DNA of 11,456 bases from Monoraphidium neglectum (lineage: Eukaryota; Chlorophyta; Chlorophyceae; Sphaeropleales; Selenastraceae), in the NCBI RefSeq assembly GCF_000611645.1, contig NW_014012895.1:1-11456 (forward strand), in the 5' to 3' direction. How positions within the stretch are numbered: position 1 is the stretch's first letter; each line of letters begins with the position of its first letter. A program made the position numbers and the translations under genes. The notes under the pieces were generated by a model, which saw nothing but the letters and a program-made list of their open reading frames with translations, had not been told where the DNA came from and searched no databases. Shown piece by piece: positions 1-8,510 of the stretch.

Positions 1-582
1 GTGCCGCAGCGGATCGTGATGGAGCGGTCGGTGTCGCCGACCATGCAGCAGCACCAGCAGGAGCAGCAGGAGCAGCAGGAGCAGCACCAGGGGCTGGCGT
101 TGACGCCTGACATGAGCCTGGTCCCGCCCCCGCCCAGCAGCGGAGACGGGGCTGCTGGGGCGGCGCCGGCGCAGGCGCAGGCACCTGCGGGCAGCCGTGC
201 GAGCGGGCGCGCCCCGGCGGCCAGCAGCCCATTCGCCTCAGAGGGCGCGGCGAGCGAGGCGCCGGCGGGGCCCGTCGCCGCGCCCGGCGCCGCCGCGGCA
301 CCGCTCCTGCAAGGCGCCGGCTGCAGCGGAGGCCCGTTTGCGGCTTTGGCGGCTGCTCATGCGCCGCCAGCGGCAGGGGCCGGGGCCGCATCGGCCTTGC
401 GCGGCGGGATCAGCCGAGCAGACCCTGAGCCAGGGCCCGAGCCAGATCGGCCGGCCGTCACTGCGCAGCGGCAGGCGAGCAGCTCCCCTTTCAGCGCCTT
501 CACGCTGGAGCCTTTTGAGAGCGACTCGGTGCACGGCAGCGGCGGCAGCAGCGGCGGCAGCAGCGGCGGCGGCGGCAGTTGA
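1..582 (+). CDS. 3'-terminal exon of an unidentified protein with disordered C terminus (partial)
   Basis: Frame 1 is open from the first base of the window to a TGA at 580-582, with strongly GC-rich third codon positions, so this is read as the end of a gene beginning upstream. The 193 visible residues hold no recognisable domain. In order there is a Gln/Glu/His tract (about residues 16-30), a Pro-rich patch (PPPPSSGDG), a long Ala/Pro/Gly-rich stretch, two related motifs (SSPFASE near residue 75 and SSPFSAFTLEPFESDS near residue 160), and a Gly-Ser tail ending in GGGGS. The two SSPF motifs could be short docking or phosphorylation sites, which is inference only. The GTG at base 1 is not a believable start codon. 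Overlapping open frames on both strands are shadows of the GC-rich repeats. Identity would need the upstream exons; no function is proposed. Confidence 0.6.
   Translation: MPQRIVMERSVSPTMQQHQQEQQEQQEQHQGLALTPDMSLVPPPPSSGDGAAGAAPAQAQAPAGSRASGRAPAASSPFASEGAASEAPAGPVAAPGAAAAPLLQGAGCSGGPFAALAAAHAPPAAGAGAASALRGGISRADPEPGPEPDRPAVTAQRQASSSPFSAFTLEPFESDSVHGSGGSSGGSSGGGGS
46..90 (+). repeat. CAG/GAG trinucleotide tract encoding a Gln-rich run
   Basis: An imperfect CAG repeat interrupted by GAG and CAC codons encodes alternating Gln, Glu and His inside the first exon. Such tracts are often length-polymorphic. Confidence 0.8.
535..579 (+). repeat. GGC/AGC trinucleotide tract encoding a Gly-Ser tail
   Basis: Alternating GGC and AGC codons run directly into the stop codon and encode a Gly/Ser linker-like C terminus. 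On the reverse strand the same tract gives a spurious poly-Ala reading, which I do not annotate. Confidence 0.8.
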
Positions 583-2607
583 GCGCTGCCGCGAGCCTGC
601 ACTTTGGGCGCCCCGCTGGGGCCCTGCGAGGCCGTCTTGAGAGTGCGTACGTGCACCCTCGGCCCCAGGCCGGGGCTGCAGCAAGGCCGCGCCTGCAGGT
701 GAAATGACTACTACCCCCTCCCGGCCCCACGCAGTGCCAGGGCGCCATGGCTGCACATTTGATTTACTGGGGTGTTTATGGGCACTCTCTCCCCCCATCT
801 CTCTTTCATTTTCTGCCCTGCTTGTTGTTTGCGCTGGGGCCGGCCCTTGCACCGCCCCCATCAAGAGGCTGTGCGGCAGGCGACTGGCCAGGCCGGCTGG
901 CCGCAGCTCGCGCGCATGTTGGTTGCCCGCACTGACTGTTTTCGCTCGCGCCCGAGCGAAAAACAGTGAGCGCTGTGTGCGCCCGCGCGAACGAAGCTTG
1001 GGGCTCGGGTGCCACCCGGCCTGGGTCCCCGCCTGCTGCCTCAGCGTGCTCCCCCCGCGCGCTGTGCAGCGCGCGGTGGCTGCCAGGCACAGGGCCGGCC
1101 GCCCCGTCCTCGCGGCGGCGGCGGGTGGGGGCGGGACAGGGGCGCGCTTGCGGACTCGACCTCGGCTGGAATGACAAACCTCCCTGCATTTCACGGGACG
1201 CGCCCCGCGGGCTTGCCGCCCCCGGCCCTGGCCGTCCGCTTTTGGCCTCTGCGCCGCGCCGCCGGGCGTCAGCCCCGCGACCCCCTAGGCCGCGCCTAGC
1301 GTGGCGGGAGGGGCCGCGCCGGCGCCGGCGCCAGTTTCAGTTTCAGCGCCGCGCCACCGCCGCGCGCTCGGTTGCACACTTGCATGGGCGCACGCTCCGA
1401 AGAGCCGGGCGTGGGCATATGACCATTCCCTAGGCCGCGGCTCTCGCCACGGGTCCCCTGCGCGCTCTCAGTGTTGCTTGTATGGTGGCGATGTCCCTTT
1501 GTGCGCCGTGCCGCCGCGCAGCGCCCCCCCAACCCTGACGCAATGCACACCAGGCTGTGCCGAAGCTGCCACGCTCCCGCCCGCCTGCCCATCTAACTGC
1601 CCACTCCCGCATCACGACACGAGCCGGCCATGCTTCACACCAGCGCGGCGCCGCCGCCACCGCCGCTGCCGCGGGGCTCTCTGCCCCCCACCTCCACCCC
1701 TGCTCTGTGCCGCGGCCCCCCAATCATAGTTGGGGCGCCGGCTTGGCCCCGGCGCTTGCCTCACCCGCCGCTGAGCCTTTGCTGTCGCAGCTCGGCCCTG
1801 TATCTACGCGCGGGCGGTGCTGCGGTGGCCAGGCGTGCCGCCCACACCTAGCGACCCACCCCAACCTAACCACCGGACCATGGCCTGCCGGCGGCGGCCA
1901 GATACCCTAAGGCTGCTCGAGTAACACACTGAGTTATCGCCGATCGCGTGAGCGCACCTGGCAGGGGTGGTGCTGCTTACAGAGGGGTGATGAGAGGGGC
2001 GGTTCCGAGGGACCCAGCAAGGTGATCTCCCGCCATCCCCTGGGATGTAATCGCAGGCTGTGCAGCGGTTGCTGAGTTTGTAACCCCTGCTGAGACAGGT
2101 GAGGGACGGGCCCAAACGGGGCCCCAAGGCCTATGGCAGGCAGGTGATGGTGGGGCAGGCACGCACAACGCCACGTGCACGGCGCACCAAGCAGCTGCCG
2201 CGTGGTGTTTGGGGCCACTTTTCGACACTGATGGTGCCTCCAATCAAAGTGACAGGCCAGCAGGGGAGCGAAGCGTCATGTCAGGCCCCACTACCCGACC
2301 ACGCCGGGACCGCTTCCGTGCATGCGTGCGTGCACCTGGCACCACCGCCCAGATTGCTTCCCACCCACCACTTTAGCCTCGCTGGCTGCCCCGTTTCATA
2401 CGCCTGCCCGCAGCTCGGCCAACAAGCACATGTGTGTGTCATACTCAGGCGTGCCGTGCAGCTGTTTGCGATCGGAGGATGCTTGCTATGCAGCGGCTGC
2501 AAAATTTTGGCGGACACTGCTGTGTGACGCGCCGCGCGCCATAAGGGTTCGGCCCCATGCCTGCAGCCCCCGCAATCTGCGTGTTTCGTAACCACCGCCG
2601 AACCAAT
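583..2607. other. Non-coding region: 3' UTR of gene 1 and upstream region of the IFRD gene
   Basis: About 2 kb with several long open frames, but all are compositional by-products of GC-rich DNA: their translations are Arg/Pro/Ala-rich and show no family motif on either strand. The stretch contains a strong hairpin at 935-967, a repeated CCTAGGCCGCG element (near 1284 and 1429), and two TGTAA pentamers at 2046-2050 and 2079-2083. Either pentamer could be a polyadenylation signal, but that would imply a 3' UTR of about 1.5 kb for gene 1, so I do not assign them. GC falls and T/A-richer sequence appears after about 1900, consistent with a promoter or 5' UTR region for the gene starting at 2721. 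No TATA box was recognised. Confidence 0.5.
935..967. repeat. Strong hairpin (14-15 bp arms, 4-nt loop)
   Basis: The left arm ACTGTTTTCGCTCG (935-948) is complementary to the right arm CGAGCGAAAAACAGT (953-967), apart from one extra A in the right arm. The loop is CGCC. It lies about 350 nt past the stop codon of gene 1, so it could be a 3' UTR structure or a fragment of a small inverted-repeat element. Confidence 0.8.
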
Positions 2608-2718
2608 ATGCCATCGAGCTCTTCCACCCGGTTGTCACGACGACAACAGGCACGGCGGGCAATTCCCGGAATACGGTACAGGCAAGAACCTTGGAGCTGT
2701 AGAAGTAGACAGCGATAA
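2608..2718 (+). promoter_or_regulatory. Upstream ORF of 36 codons before the IFRD start codon
   Basis: An ATG at 2608 opens a 36-codon frame (beginning MPSSSSTRLSRRQQ, ending SRQR) that stops with TAA at 2716-2718, two nucleotides before the main ATG at 2721. The peptide is basic and Ser/Arg-rich and matches nothing I know. The frame differs from the main CDS, which has its own in-frame TAG at 2706-2708, so the uORF cannot be an N-terminal extension. The uORF ATG has A at -3 but C at +4; the main ATG has A at -3 and G at +4. It matters only if transcription starts upstream of 2608, which the sequence cannot prove. Confidence 0.5.
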
Positions 2719-2720
2719 AT

Positions 2721-5388
2721 ATGGGTAAGAAGCGCTCGAAGAAGGGGCCGTCGGAGGACGACTGGGAGGGCAGCATAGCCAGCGACAACACAGCTGCCAG
2801 CTTGATGGGAGACATGAAGGAAGTAGACGACGGTGCTATGGATGAGTTTGCCGAGGCGCTGGATTGGACATACGAGTCGCGCGGCAGCACGCGCGAGAAA
2901 GGCTGGGAGCGCCTGGCCGCCCTCATCCGAAACAGCGTTCGCGAGGTGCGCCGCGCTGCAGGTGCCTGCCGCGTGCTCTTGCATGACGCAGGCCGGCGCT
3001 GCTGTTGCAGAGGCGCGGGCCTGCAGGAGCCGCAGCTCGCAAGCTCAAACAGCCTGGCTGCGCGGTACTCCACCTCGTGCTTGCGAGTCTATTTGTGGGC
3101 TCTTGTGACCCATCAGCGCCCCGTGTATGACACCGGTGTCGCAGGAGTGCTTCCAAAACGCAGCCACCGTTACGGGGCGCTGCCAGCAGGCCCTGCGGAA
3201 GGGCAGCGCGGCAGAGGCGACGTTCGCGGCGACCGCCTTGGGTGCGCCCCCATCCGTGCCGCCTGCTTCGCTACCCAGCGGCCCGCTTGCGCGCTTCGCA
3301 TTTGGTTGGAGGACGGCGTATGGCGGCCGCCGTCATCTCAACCTTGCGGCGGCTGCAGATTCATGTCGTCTTGCATTTCTTGCTTCCGTTGCCGCGGCTC
3401 TTCAATCCCTCAGAGCACCACATGCACTGGGCCCCACCCCACACGGGCACTCCTCATGCGGTGATGCCCATTCTGTACCTCGACCACCGCCCCCTCCACC
3501 ACCCTGCACCCCAGCACTCCACGTGCTCACACTCGGCGATGCCGACGAGAGGTGCGCCACGCGGCCGGCGGCCGGGGGCCGCCCCCACAGCCGCGCTTTG
3601 CTGTGCCTGGCCGGCGGGCCACGCGCCTCGCGCCTGCCCGTGGCTTGCACTGCACGCTCTCATCCCTTTGGTGGCCGTCCCCTGGCAGCGCGACCCCAGC
3701 AAGACCCAGAGACGTCTTTGAGGCGCGTTTGCCGCCCTCGACTCACAGCCGCCCTCCCCTCCCCCCACTCAAACATTCGCCGACCCGTCGCAACCCCCTC
3801 TGACGCCCGCCGCAGCCTGTTTCAGTCGCTGCAGCCGGATCTCCTCCGCGCCGCCCAGCACGGCAAGGGCGCCGCCGCGCGCACCGCCGCGGCCGACGCG
3901 CTCGCCGTCTGCTGCTTTGTCCTGTCGGACGACGAGCGCAGCACGCGCGGTGCGATGGACGACCTGCGCTCGATCTGGGCGCGCCGCGACGCCGCAGCCG
4001 CCGCGCCGCGCGCGGCGGCGCTGCGCGGCTGGACGTTCCTGTTCACGAGCCTGAACGCGCTGCCGGACGCGGGGGCGGTTGAGGCGCTGCTGCCGGCGCT
4101 GGCGGCGCTGCTGCACGAGGGGGACGTGGAGGTGCGGGCCGCGGCCGGCGAGGCGATTGCGGTGGTCTACCACACCTGCGGGCTGGACGAGCTCGAGTCG
4201 ATTTTGGAGGGGGAAGGGGACGAGGAGGAGGAGGACGGGGAGGAGGGGGAGGACGGCGGCGGCGAGGGGAGCAGCAGCGGCGGCGGCGGCGTGTCGGGCC
4301 TGTCGGAGGTGGTCGGGCGGATGCGGGACCTGGCGACAAACAGGGGGGACCGGCAGCGGCGCAGCAAGCGGGACCGGGCGTCGCTGCGGGGCGCTTTTAG
4401 AGACATCACGCGCGTCATAGAGGTGCGCGCAGGCGCGCGCGCCTGTGTGTGGATTTGAGCGCGGACGCCTGTGTTGGTGGGTGGGTGGGTGCTCGTGCAC
4501 GCTGGTGCGATCATGCGTGAGAGGGAGGGGGCGTGGTATGGTTCAGCTCTCTTCATGGCCATGCAGCCACCTGCGCTGGGCTTGAGGGCTTCTACCTCGC
4601 CGCCGCTCGTCCCCACTCGGCAGCGCCGCGATCTTCCGCCTTCCCTCCTGTCTTGATCGTGGGCTTGCCGGCAAGGCGTAGCTTTGGCACAGCCTGAACC
4701 ACAGCAAGCAGCTCACTGCGCCGGCCGCAGCGGGGATTGACGCTCAGGCCTCAGAGTTCGCACCTCCCCCACATCTCGGCCCCTGCTCTTCCTGGGGCGC
4801 CCCATATCTGCACGACAAGCCACTTCAAAAAACCCCACGTGCGCGCCCCCAGGACGGCGCCGTGCGTGAGACGAAGATCAAGCTGCGCCACGGGGACACG
4901 CTCCACATCAACACCCTCAACGGCAACGTCAGCATGGGCTACCTGCGGCGCTTCCTGGCGGGCGGCTTCCAGGTGCGCCCACTGGCAGCCGCGCACAGCC
5001 GTGCCGCCGTGCAGCCGGCGCAGCCGGGGCAGCAGCCCGTCCCTCGCGGGCGGCGCCTCCTGCCTAGCCGCCTGCGCAGCAGGGGCGGCCGCGGCGGGCC
5101 CCTCGCAGGGGCCGTGTCTGGCCTTAGACCTTGGAAACCTCTGTTGCGCTGCATCGTGTGAATGGCAACAGCCTCTGCTGCGACCCCACGTGACCCCCGC
5201 AGGCGCACCTCCAGTGCAACCCGCTGCTGCACGCCGTGTTTGGCTACGAGCCGCTGGCTGAGCGCCCCGGCCGCCTGACGGCGCTGGAGAAGCGCGCCTT
5301 CCGCAGCCCCAGCAGCGCGAGCAGCAAGTCGCGCACGCAGGCGCGCAAGGGGCAGCGCGCGCACAAGGGGTTTGAGCTCGAACACTGA
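2721..5388 (+). CDS. Interferon-related developmental regulator (IFRD) family protein, six exons, 423 aa
   Basis: Exons: 2721-2945, 3145-3241, 3515-3551, 3816-4422, 4853-4972 and 5203-5388. All introns are GT-AG and the joined reading frame is continuous (1272 nt with stop). The N terminus is basic (MGKKRSKKG) then acidic. The IFRD repeat-like domain follows, with STREKGWERLAALIRNSVRE (about residues 56-75), QQALRKGSAAEATFAATAL, then HVLTLGDADESLFQSLQPDL and a helical core with GWTFLFTSLNALPD and VEVRAAAGEAIAVVY. A Glu/Asp-Gly-Ser insert (about residues 251-278) interrupts the core. The C-terminal IFRD domain has ETKIKLRHGDTLHINTLNGN and RRFLAGGFQ, then AHLQCNPLLHAVFGYEP, and ends in a basic tail. 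The start is set by an in-frame TAG at 2706. Animal IFRD1/IFRD2 (TIS7/SKMc15) act as transcriptional co-regulators, and IFRD2 binds idle ribosomes; a plant member (Arabidopsis SAT32) is linked to salt tolerance. The algal role is inferred from family only. Exon 3 (37 nt) is supported by phase and motif continuity. Confidence 0.88.
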
Positions 5389-5409
5389 GGGTTTGAGCTC
5401 GACCGCTGA
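5368..5409 (+). repeat. 21-bp tandem duplication spanning the IFRD stop codon
   Basis: Two adjacent 21-nt units (5368-5388 and 5389-5409) differ at only two positions. The first encodes the protein end GFELEH-stop; the second, in the same frame directly after the stop, reads GFELDR-stop. The duplicated unit therefore includes the termination codon. Confidence 0.9.
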
Positions 5410-6547
5410 GGGCAAGGGGCCGAACGTCGGCACGCACGCATGCGCACCCGGTGGCAGGACTGGTTGCAGGCGCGGCGCTCACAGCTCTGCCACCCGGGCG
5501 CCCGTGCGGGTGGTCGAGGGGGCTGCGGCGCTGCTCTCGCTGGCCCTTCTTGGCAGCAGGCTGGCGCGGCGCGCCGGCAGGCTCTCAGCCGCCAGCGGCG
5601 GCGGGCGGGCGGCCAACAGGGCCGGTCCCTCTGGCTCCCTCCCATTGTTTCGCTCGCACGTCCTCATGTTTTGCATGTGTCTGTTTTCGTTGTCCCCTGC
5701 CACCCAATCCCTGGGTGCATTGTTACCATCTTCTTCATGCAGCTTGCACCCATCGCAGTGGCCGTTGCCGCGGCTGATCAGGGCGCCAGCCCTGTCGTGC
5801 CCGGGGCCGTGAGCGCGTGCTTGGTGTTAGGGGCCGGCCGCAGCCTGAGGGGGCGCACGAATCGACGGGCCCACGGCCGTGCAGCGTGGCACTGGGGTGG
5901 CGACCGTCGCGGCGGCGACCTGCACAGGCAGTCTGCACGATCCCCCTTGTACCTTGGACGCCACTCGTGTCTTGCAGCGGCAGCCTACTCGTTTGCTATC
6001 CGTCCCCCTCCTGACTCGCCGCTGCGCTGCCGCGACCGCCCCCGCACCGAGCATTCCATGGCGGCGCCCGCCCTCCTGAACCTACCCATTCTCGTTCAGC
6101 AGCCCCTGCCTGTTTGCTTACGGCCGGCCCTGCCGCTCTGCCTTTACGCGCTTCATTTATCCACGTCTGCCCCGCCGTGCCTGGTGGCACCTCTTTGACT
6201 TGCGTGGCTTCCTTCACCCCCTCTTGGCCCCATCCACTCGGCACCCTGGATCCTGTGGGGGCCCAAAAGCTGTCAACAAGCCATTTGTAATTACCGTCTT
6301 TGGCTTTGTAGGTGGATAGCAATTGGCAGAAACAAGCAGTCAGCGGGGGCAAGCTTTGCGCGATGAGCATGCGTTTGCCAGTGACCAGGTGAGTGGAACA
6401 TGCTTCTAACCTACGCTTGCAATCAGGCCTGGAGGACGGGGCGACCCAAGCATGCGACCCAAGCATGCGGCGCATCAAAACAAAGCGACAGACGCTCCCA
6501 CGTGCTCCCCAAACATGCCAGCCGATCTGGTCGACCGGCCCCTGAGG
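5389..6547. other. Convergent intergenic region: 3' UTRs of the IFRD gene and of the minus-strand gene
   Basis: The flanking genes converge on this interval. Open frames here (for example a plus-strand frame over about 5440-6198) have no recognisable motifs, turn T/C-rich after about 5640, and overlap competing frames on both strands, so I treat them as chance. A TGTAA at 6286-6290 fits the plus-strand gene. No TGTAA on the minus strand was found for the opposite gene; a TGCAA variant (plus TTGCA near 6417) is a weak alternative. Confidence 0.55.
6286..6290 (+). terminator. Candidate TGTAA polyadenylation signal for the IFRD gene
   Basis: TGTAA is the standard green-algal poly(A) signal and this is the only plus-strand copy I found between the IFRD stop codon and the convergent gene. 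It implies a 3' UTR of roughly 900 nt, long but not unusual for green algae. Cleavage would be expected 10-20 nt downstream. Confidence 0.4.
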
Positions 6548-7873
6548 TCACGAGACGCGGGCCATGGCGAAATACACAAACTCGTCCTCAGCCAGCACGC
6601 CGTCCTCCCCCGCCCCATACGCGCACCCCACCATCACCCCCGGCCCTGCAAACCGCACGTAGTCGCGCCCCCCTCTGCTGAACGGGCTCCACGCCGCCCC
6701 GCGGCGCGGCGAGGGCCAGACGGCGCTGGGCAGGTCCCCGCGCCCGAGGTCGAGCGGGCGGCCGCCGGCGTCGGTCCAAGGGTAGCAGATCGACACGTCG
6801 GCGCCGGCGTCCGCCTCCACAGGGGTGAGCACTAGGTCGATTTCCACTGTGTTGTAGATTGGCGCCCAGAACGTCTCAAACGGCCCCGCCAGCCGCAGCG
6901 CGACGCGGCTGTGCAGCTTCCCCGTCCGCGCGGCCCTGAAGAAGCGCTGTGTGAACTCGCGCCGCGGCAGCGCCCACGCGCCCGGCGCGGCCCGCAGCCA
7001 CGGCGCGGCGCCGGCGCCGCGGGAGCCGCCGCCGCCGGGCGGCGGGGGGACGGCGCCGGCGGCGGGCAGGGGGGCGCCGGGGGCGCCCAGCTGCAGCTTC
7101 TCGCAGATCCCTGCGTAGGTGAAGATCTGCCCCGGCTGGGCGGGCAGATCCATCCAGATCACGTAATCCTTGTAGATCTCCGCCGCCCGCTCCTCGGACA
7201 AGGCATATCTGGCCGGAAGCCGCACAGGCGCCATGGAGGGGAAGGCGACGAGGCGGCATCGGGCGCGTTCGCCGGGCAGGCCGGCGCTGGCGTGCATGTT
7301 TCAGGCGCCTGCCTGCACCTCTTGCATTGAGTGAACCTCCAGGAGTGCATCCCAGCTCCCAGCGGCCCCCAGACCTGGCCGCAGCACCGGCACCATGCAC
7401 TCGTGGAACCACACAACCCCCGCCGCCATCAGAGGCGGCGCCCGCCCGACGGTCCCCCCAGAGCCCAATCTGCCTCCCCTGCACATACACACAATCACAA
7501 ACAAATACATAAAGTACTGAAATACACACTCACAAGCACGCATACGCACACACACAAACACACACTCCACCTCTCCGTCTCCCACTCACTCTTACAGAGC
7601 CAGCCCCTCCCCATGGTACGCGCGGCCACCCCTTGACAAGCGTGAGCCCCCACCTGCCAACACTGGCCTTCCAGAGGTTCCTAATGGACCCCGGCTCCAG
7701 GCCCTCGAGGATGCGGTACCGCTCCCCAGCAGGCACCGCAGCGATCGCGCGCCAGACCTCATAGCCGGCATTGAAGGTGGAGCGGTCGAGCGGCCGCAGC
7801 TCGGGCAGCACGCTGATCAGGTCGGCCGCGGCATCGACGAGATCGTCCACCTGTGCGAATGCGGTGTGTGTGT

Positions 7874-7912
<39 letters not shown>

Positions 7913-8510
7913 CGTGCGTGCGTGCATGTGTGTGTGTGTGGGCATACGTGCGTGCGTGCGCGTGCGTGTGAGTGTATGTTACATGCACCATATGCTGTTC
8001 TGTGTCCTGAGTGGGGTGCTGGAGGTTCAGGGATGCAAGGGCGACGCTGCGGCAGCGATGCAAGTTGAGCTGCCTGCCACTTTGATACACAAGGCCCACA
8101 GCAGCTCGCGCTTGGTAATGTGGTTGGACAATAACCATGATGTACATATACATGTATATGCTTTTGATGCATGGACGCAGGAGGTGGGTCTGCGAGCCAG
8201 TGATGAGCCGCTGTGCGGCGCCGCACAAGCAAGGCCGGCCGGCACAGCAGCACGGGCCTGGTTTTCCACTTGTGCGCACCTGCTCATCCGATAAGTCTTC
8301 GAACTCCGGCCTCAAATACGCTGAACCGTCGTCGTCCTGCTCCGCCTCGCCGAGATCAGGTAGCTTCGCTTCTTTGCTCGGCTGCGCAGCGCGCACGCAC
8401 ACACCCGTGCGATTGGTTGGATGATTTACTCTGATTGCAGTCAGCTGTGTTGGTGCACAACTCCTGCCTGTGGCTGTGACGGGCCGCCGCCCTGCCGCTC
8501 CGAGCAGCAT
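6548..8510 (-). CDS. Conserved-looking, probably chloroplast-targeted protein of unknown function, three exons, 362 aa
   Basis: On the minus strand the exons are 8510-8280, 7850-7654 and 7208-6548. Both introns are GT-AG (phases 0 and 2) and the join keeps one frame to TGA at 6548-6550. The ATG at 8510 is the first in frame after a stop at 8597-8595. The N terminus (about 45 residues) lacks acidic residues, is rich in Arg/Thr/Ala and has a V-C-V-R-A-A motif near residue 43, like an algal transit peptide; plastid location is inference. The middle exon is helical and Leu-rich (FNAGYEVWRAIAAVPAGERY, then ILEGLEPGSIRNLWKASVGR) and joins smoothly to YALSEERAAEIYKDYVIWMD and GQIFTYAGICEKLQ. A Pro/Gly/Ala loop (about residues 184-211) separates this from a C-terminal half with FWAPIYNTVEIDLVLTPVEA, VRFAGPGVMVGCAYG and a final FVYFAMARVS, possibly a beta-rich ligand-binding fold. 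I do not recognise the family and assign no function. Confidence 0.72.
7481..7566. repeat. CA-rich microsatellite in intron 2 of the minus-strand gene
   Basis: An impure (CA)n tract with AAT/AAAT interruptions on the plus strand, hence UG-rich in the minus-strand pre-mRNA. It lies inside the 445-nt second intron (7653-7209). Confidence 0.85.
7864..7980. repeat. TG/CG microsatellite in intron 1 of the minus-strand gene
   Basis: A long (TG)n tract grading into TGCG repeats on the plus strand, giving a CA-rich tract in the minus-strand pre-mRNA that ends about 13 nt before the 3' splice site of intron 1 (8279-7851). Alternating purine-pyrimidine DNA of this length is prone to Z-DNA formation and length change. 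Confidence 0.9.
8145..8160. repeat. Perfect 16-bp palindrome
   Basis: CATATACATGTATATG equals its own reverse complement. It sits in intron 1 of the minus-strand gene in an AT-rich patch that is unusual for this window. No function is visible. Confidence 0.8.

Noticed and set aside
238..1194. Long minus-strand open frame of 318 codons over gene 1 and its downstream region
   Set aside because: Its poly-Ala and Arg-rich reading comes from the reverse of GGC/AGC and GC-rich DNA, it crosses the plus-strand exon, and it has no motif.
704..1433. Plus-strand open frames of about 150 codons after gene 1
   Set aside because: Several frames are open at once, composition is Arg/Pro/Ala-rich and nothing resembles a protein family; expected by chance in such GC-rich DNA.
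3127..4458. Single 443-codon open frame as the IFRD protein
   Set aside because: It reads through two introns. The parts matching the family are only 3145-3241, 3515-3551 and 3816-4422, each bounded by GT-AG sites with compatible phases.
3769..4500. Minus-strand 243-codon open frame opposite the IFRD core exon
   Set aside because: Mirror of the GC-rich coding exon; translation is Arg/Ala-rich without motifs.
5440..6198. Plus-strand 252-codon open frame after the IFRD stop
   Set aside because: No domain, biased reading (Arg/Ala then Pro/Leu), several competing frames, and it occupies the expected 3' UTR between convergent genes.
7301..7478. Alternative or cassette exon inside intron 2 of the minus-strand gene, with acceptor TGTGCAG and open reading GVVWFHECMVPVLRP
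   Set aside because: The acceptor and entry phase fit, but the frame ends in TGA and I found no convincing donor in the right phase to reach the next exon, whereas direct joining 7654 to 7208 gives a smooth protein. It could be a rare truncated isoform; RNA-seq would tell.
7864..7980. Telomere-like or CRISPR-like repeat array
   Set aside because: The repeat is dinucleotide and tetranucleotide TG/TGCG without spacers or telomeric TTTAGGG units, so it is an ordinary microsatellite.
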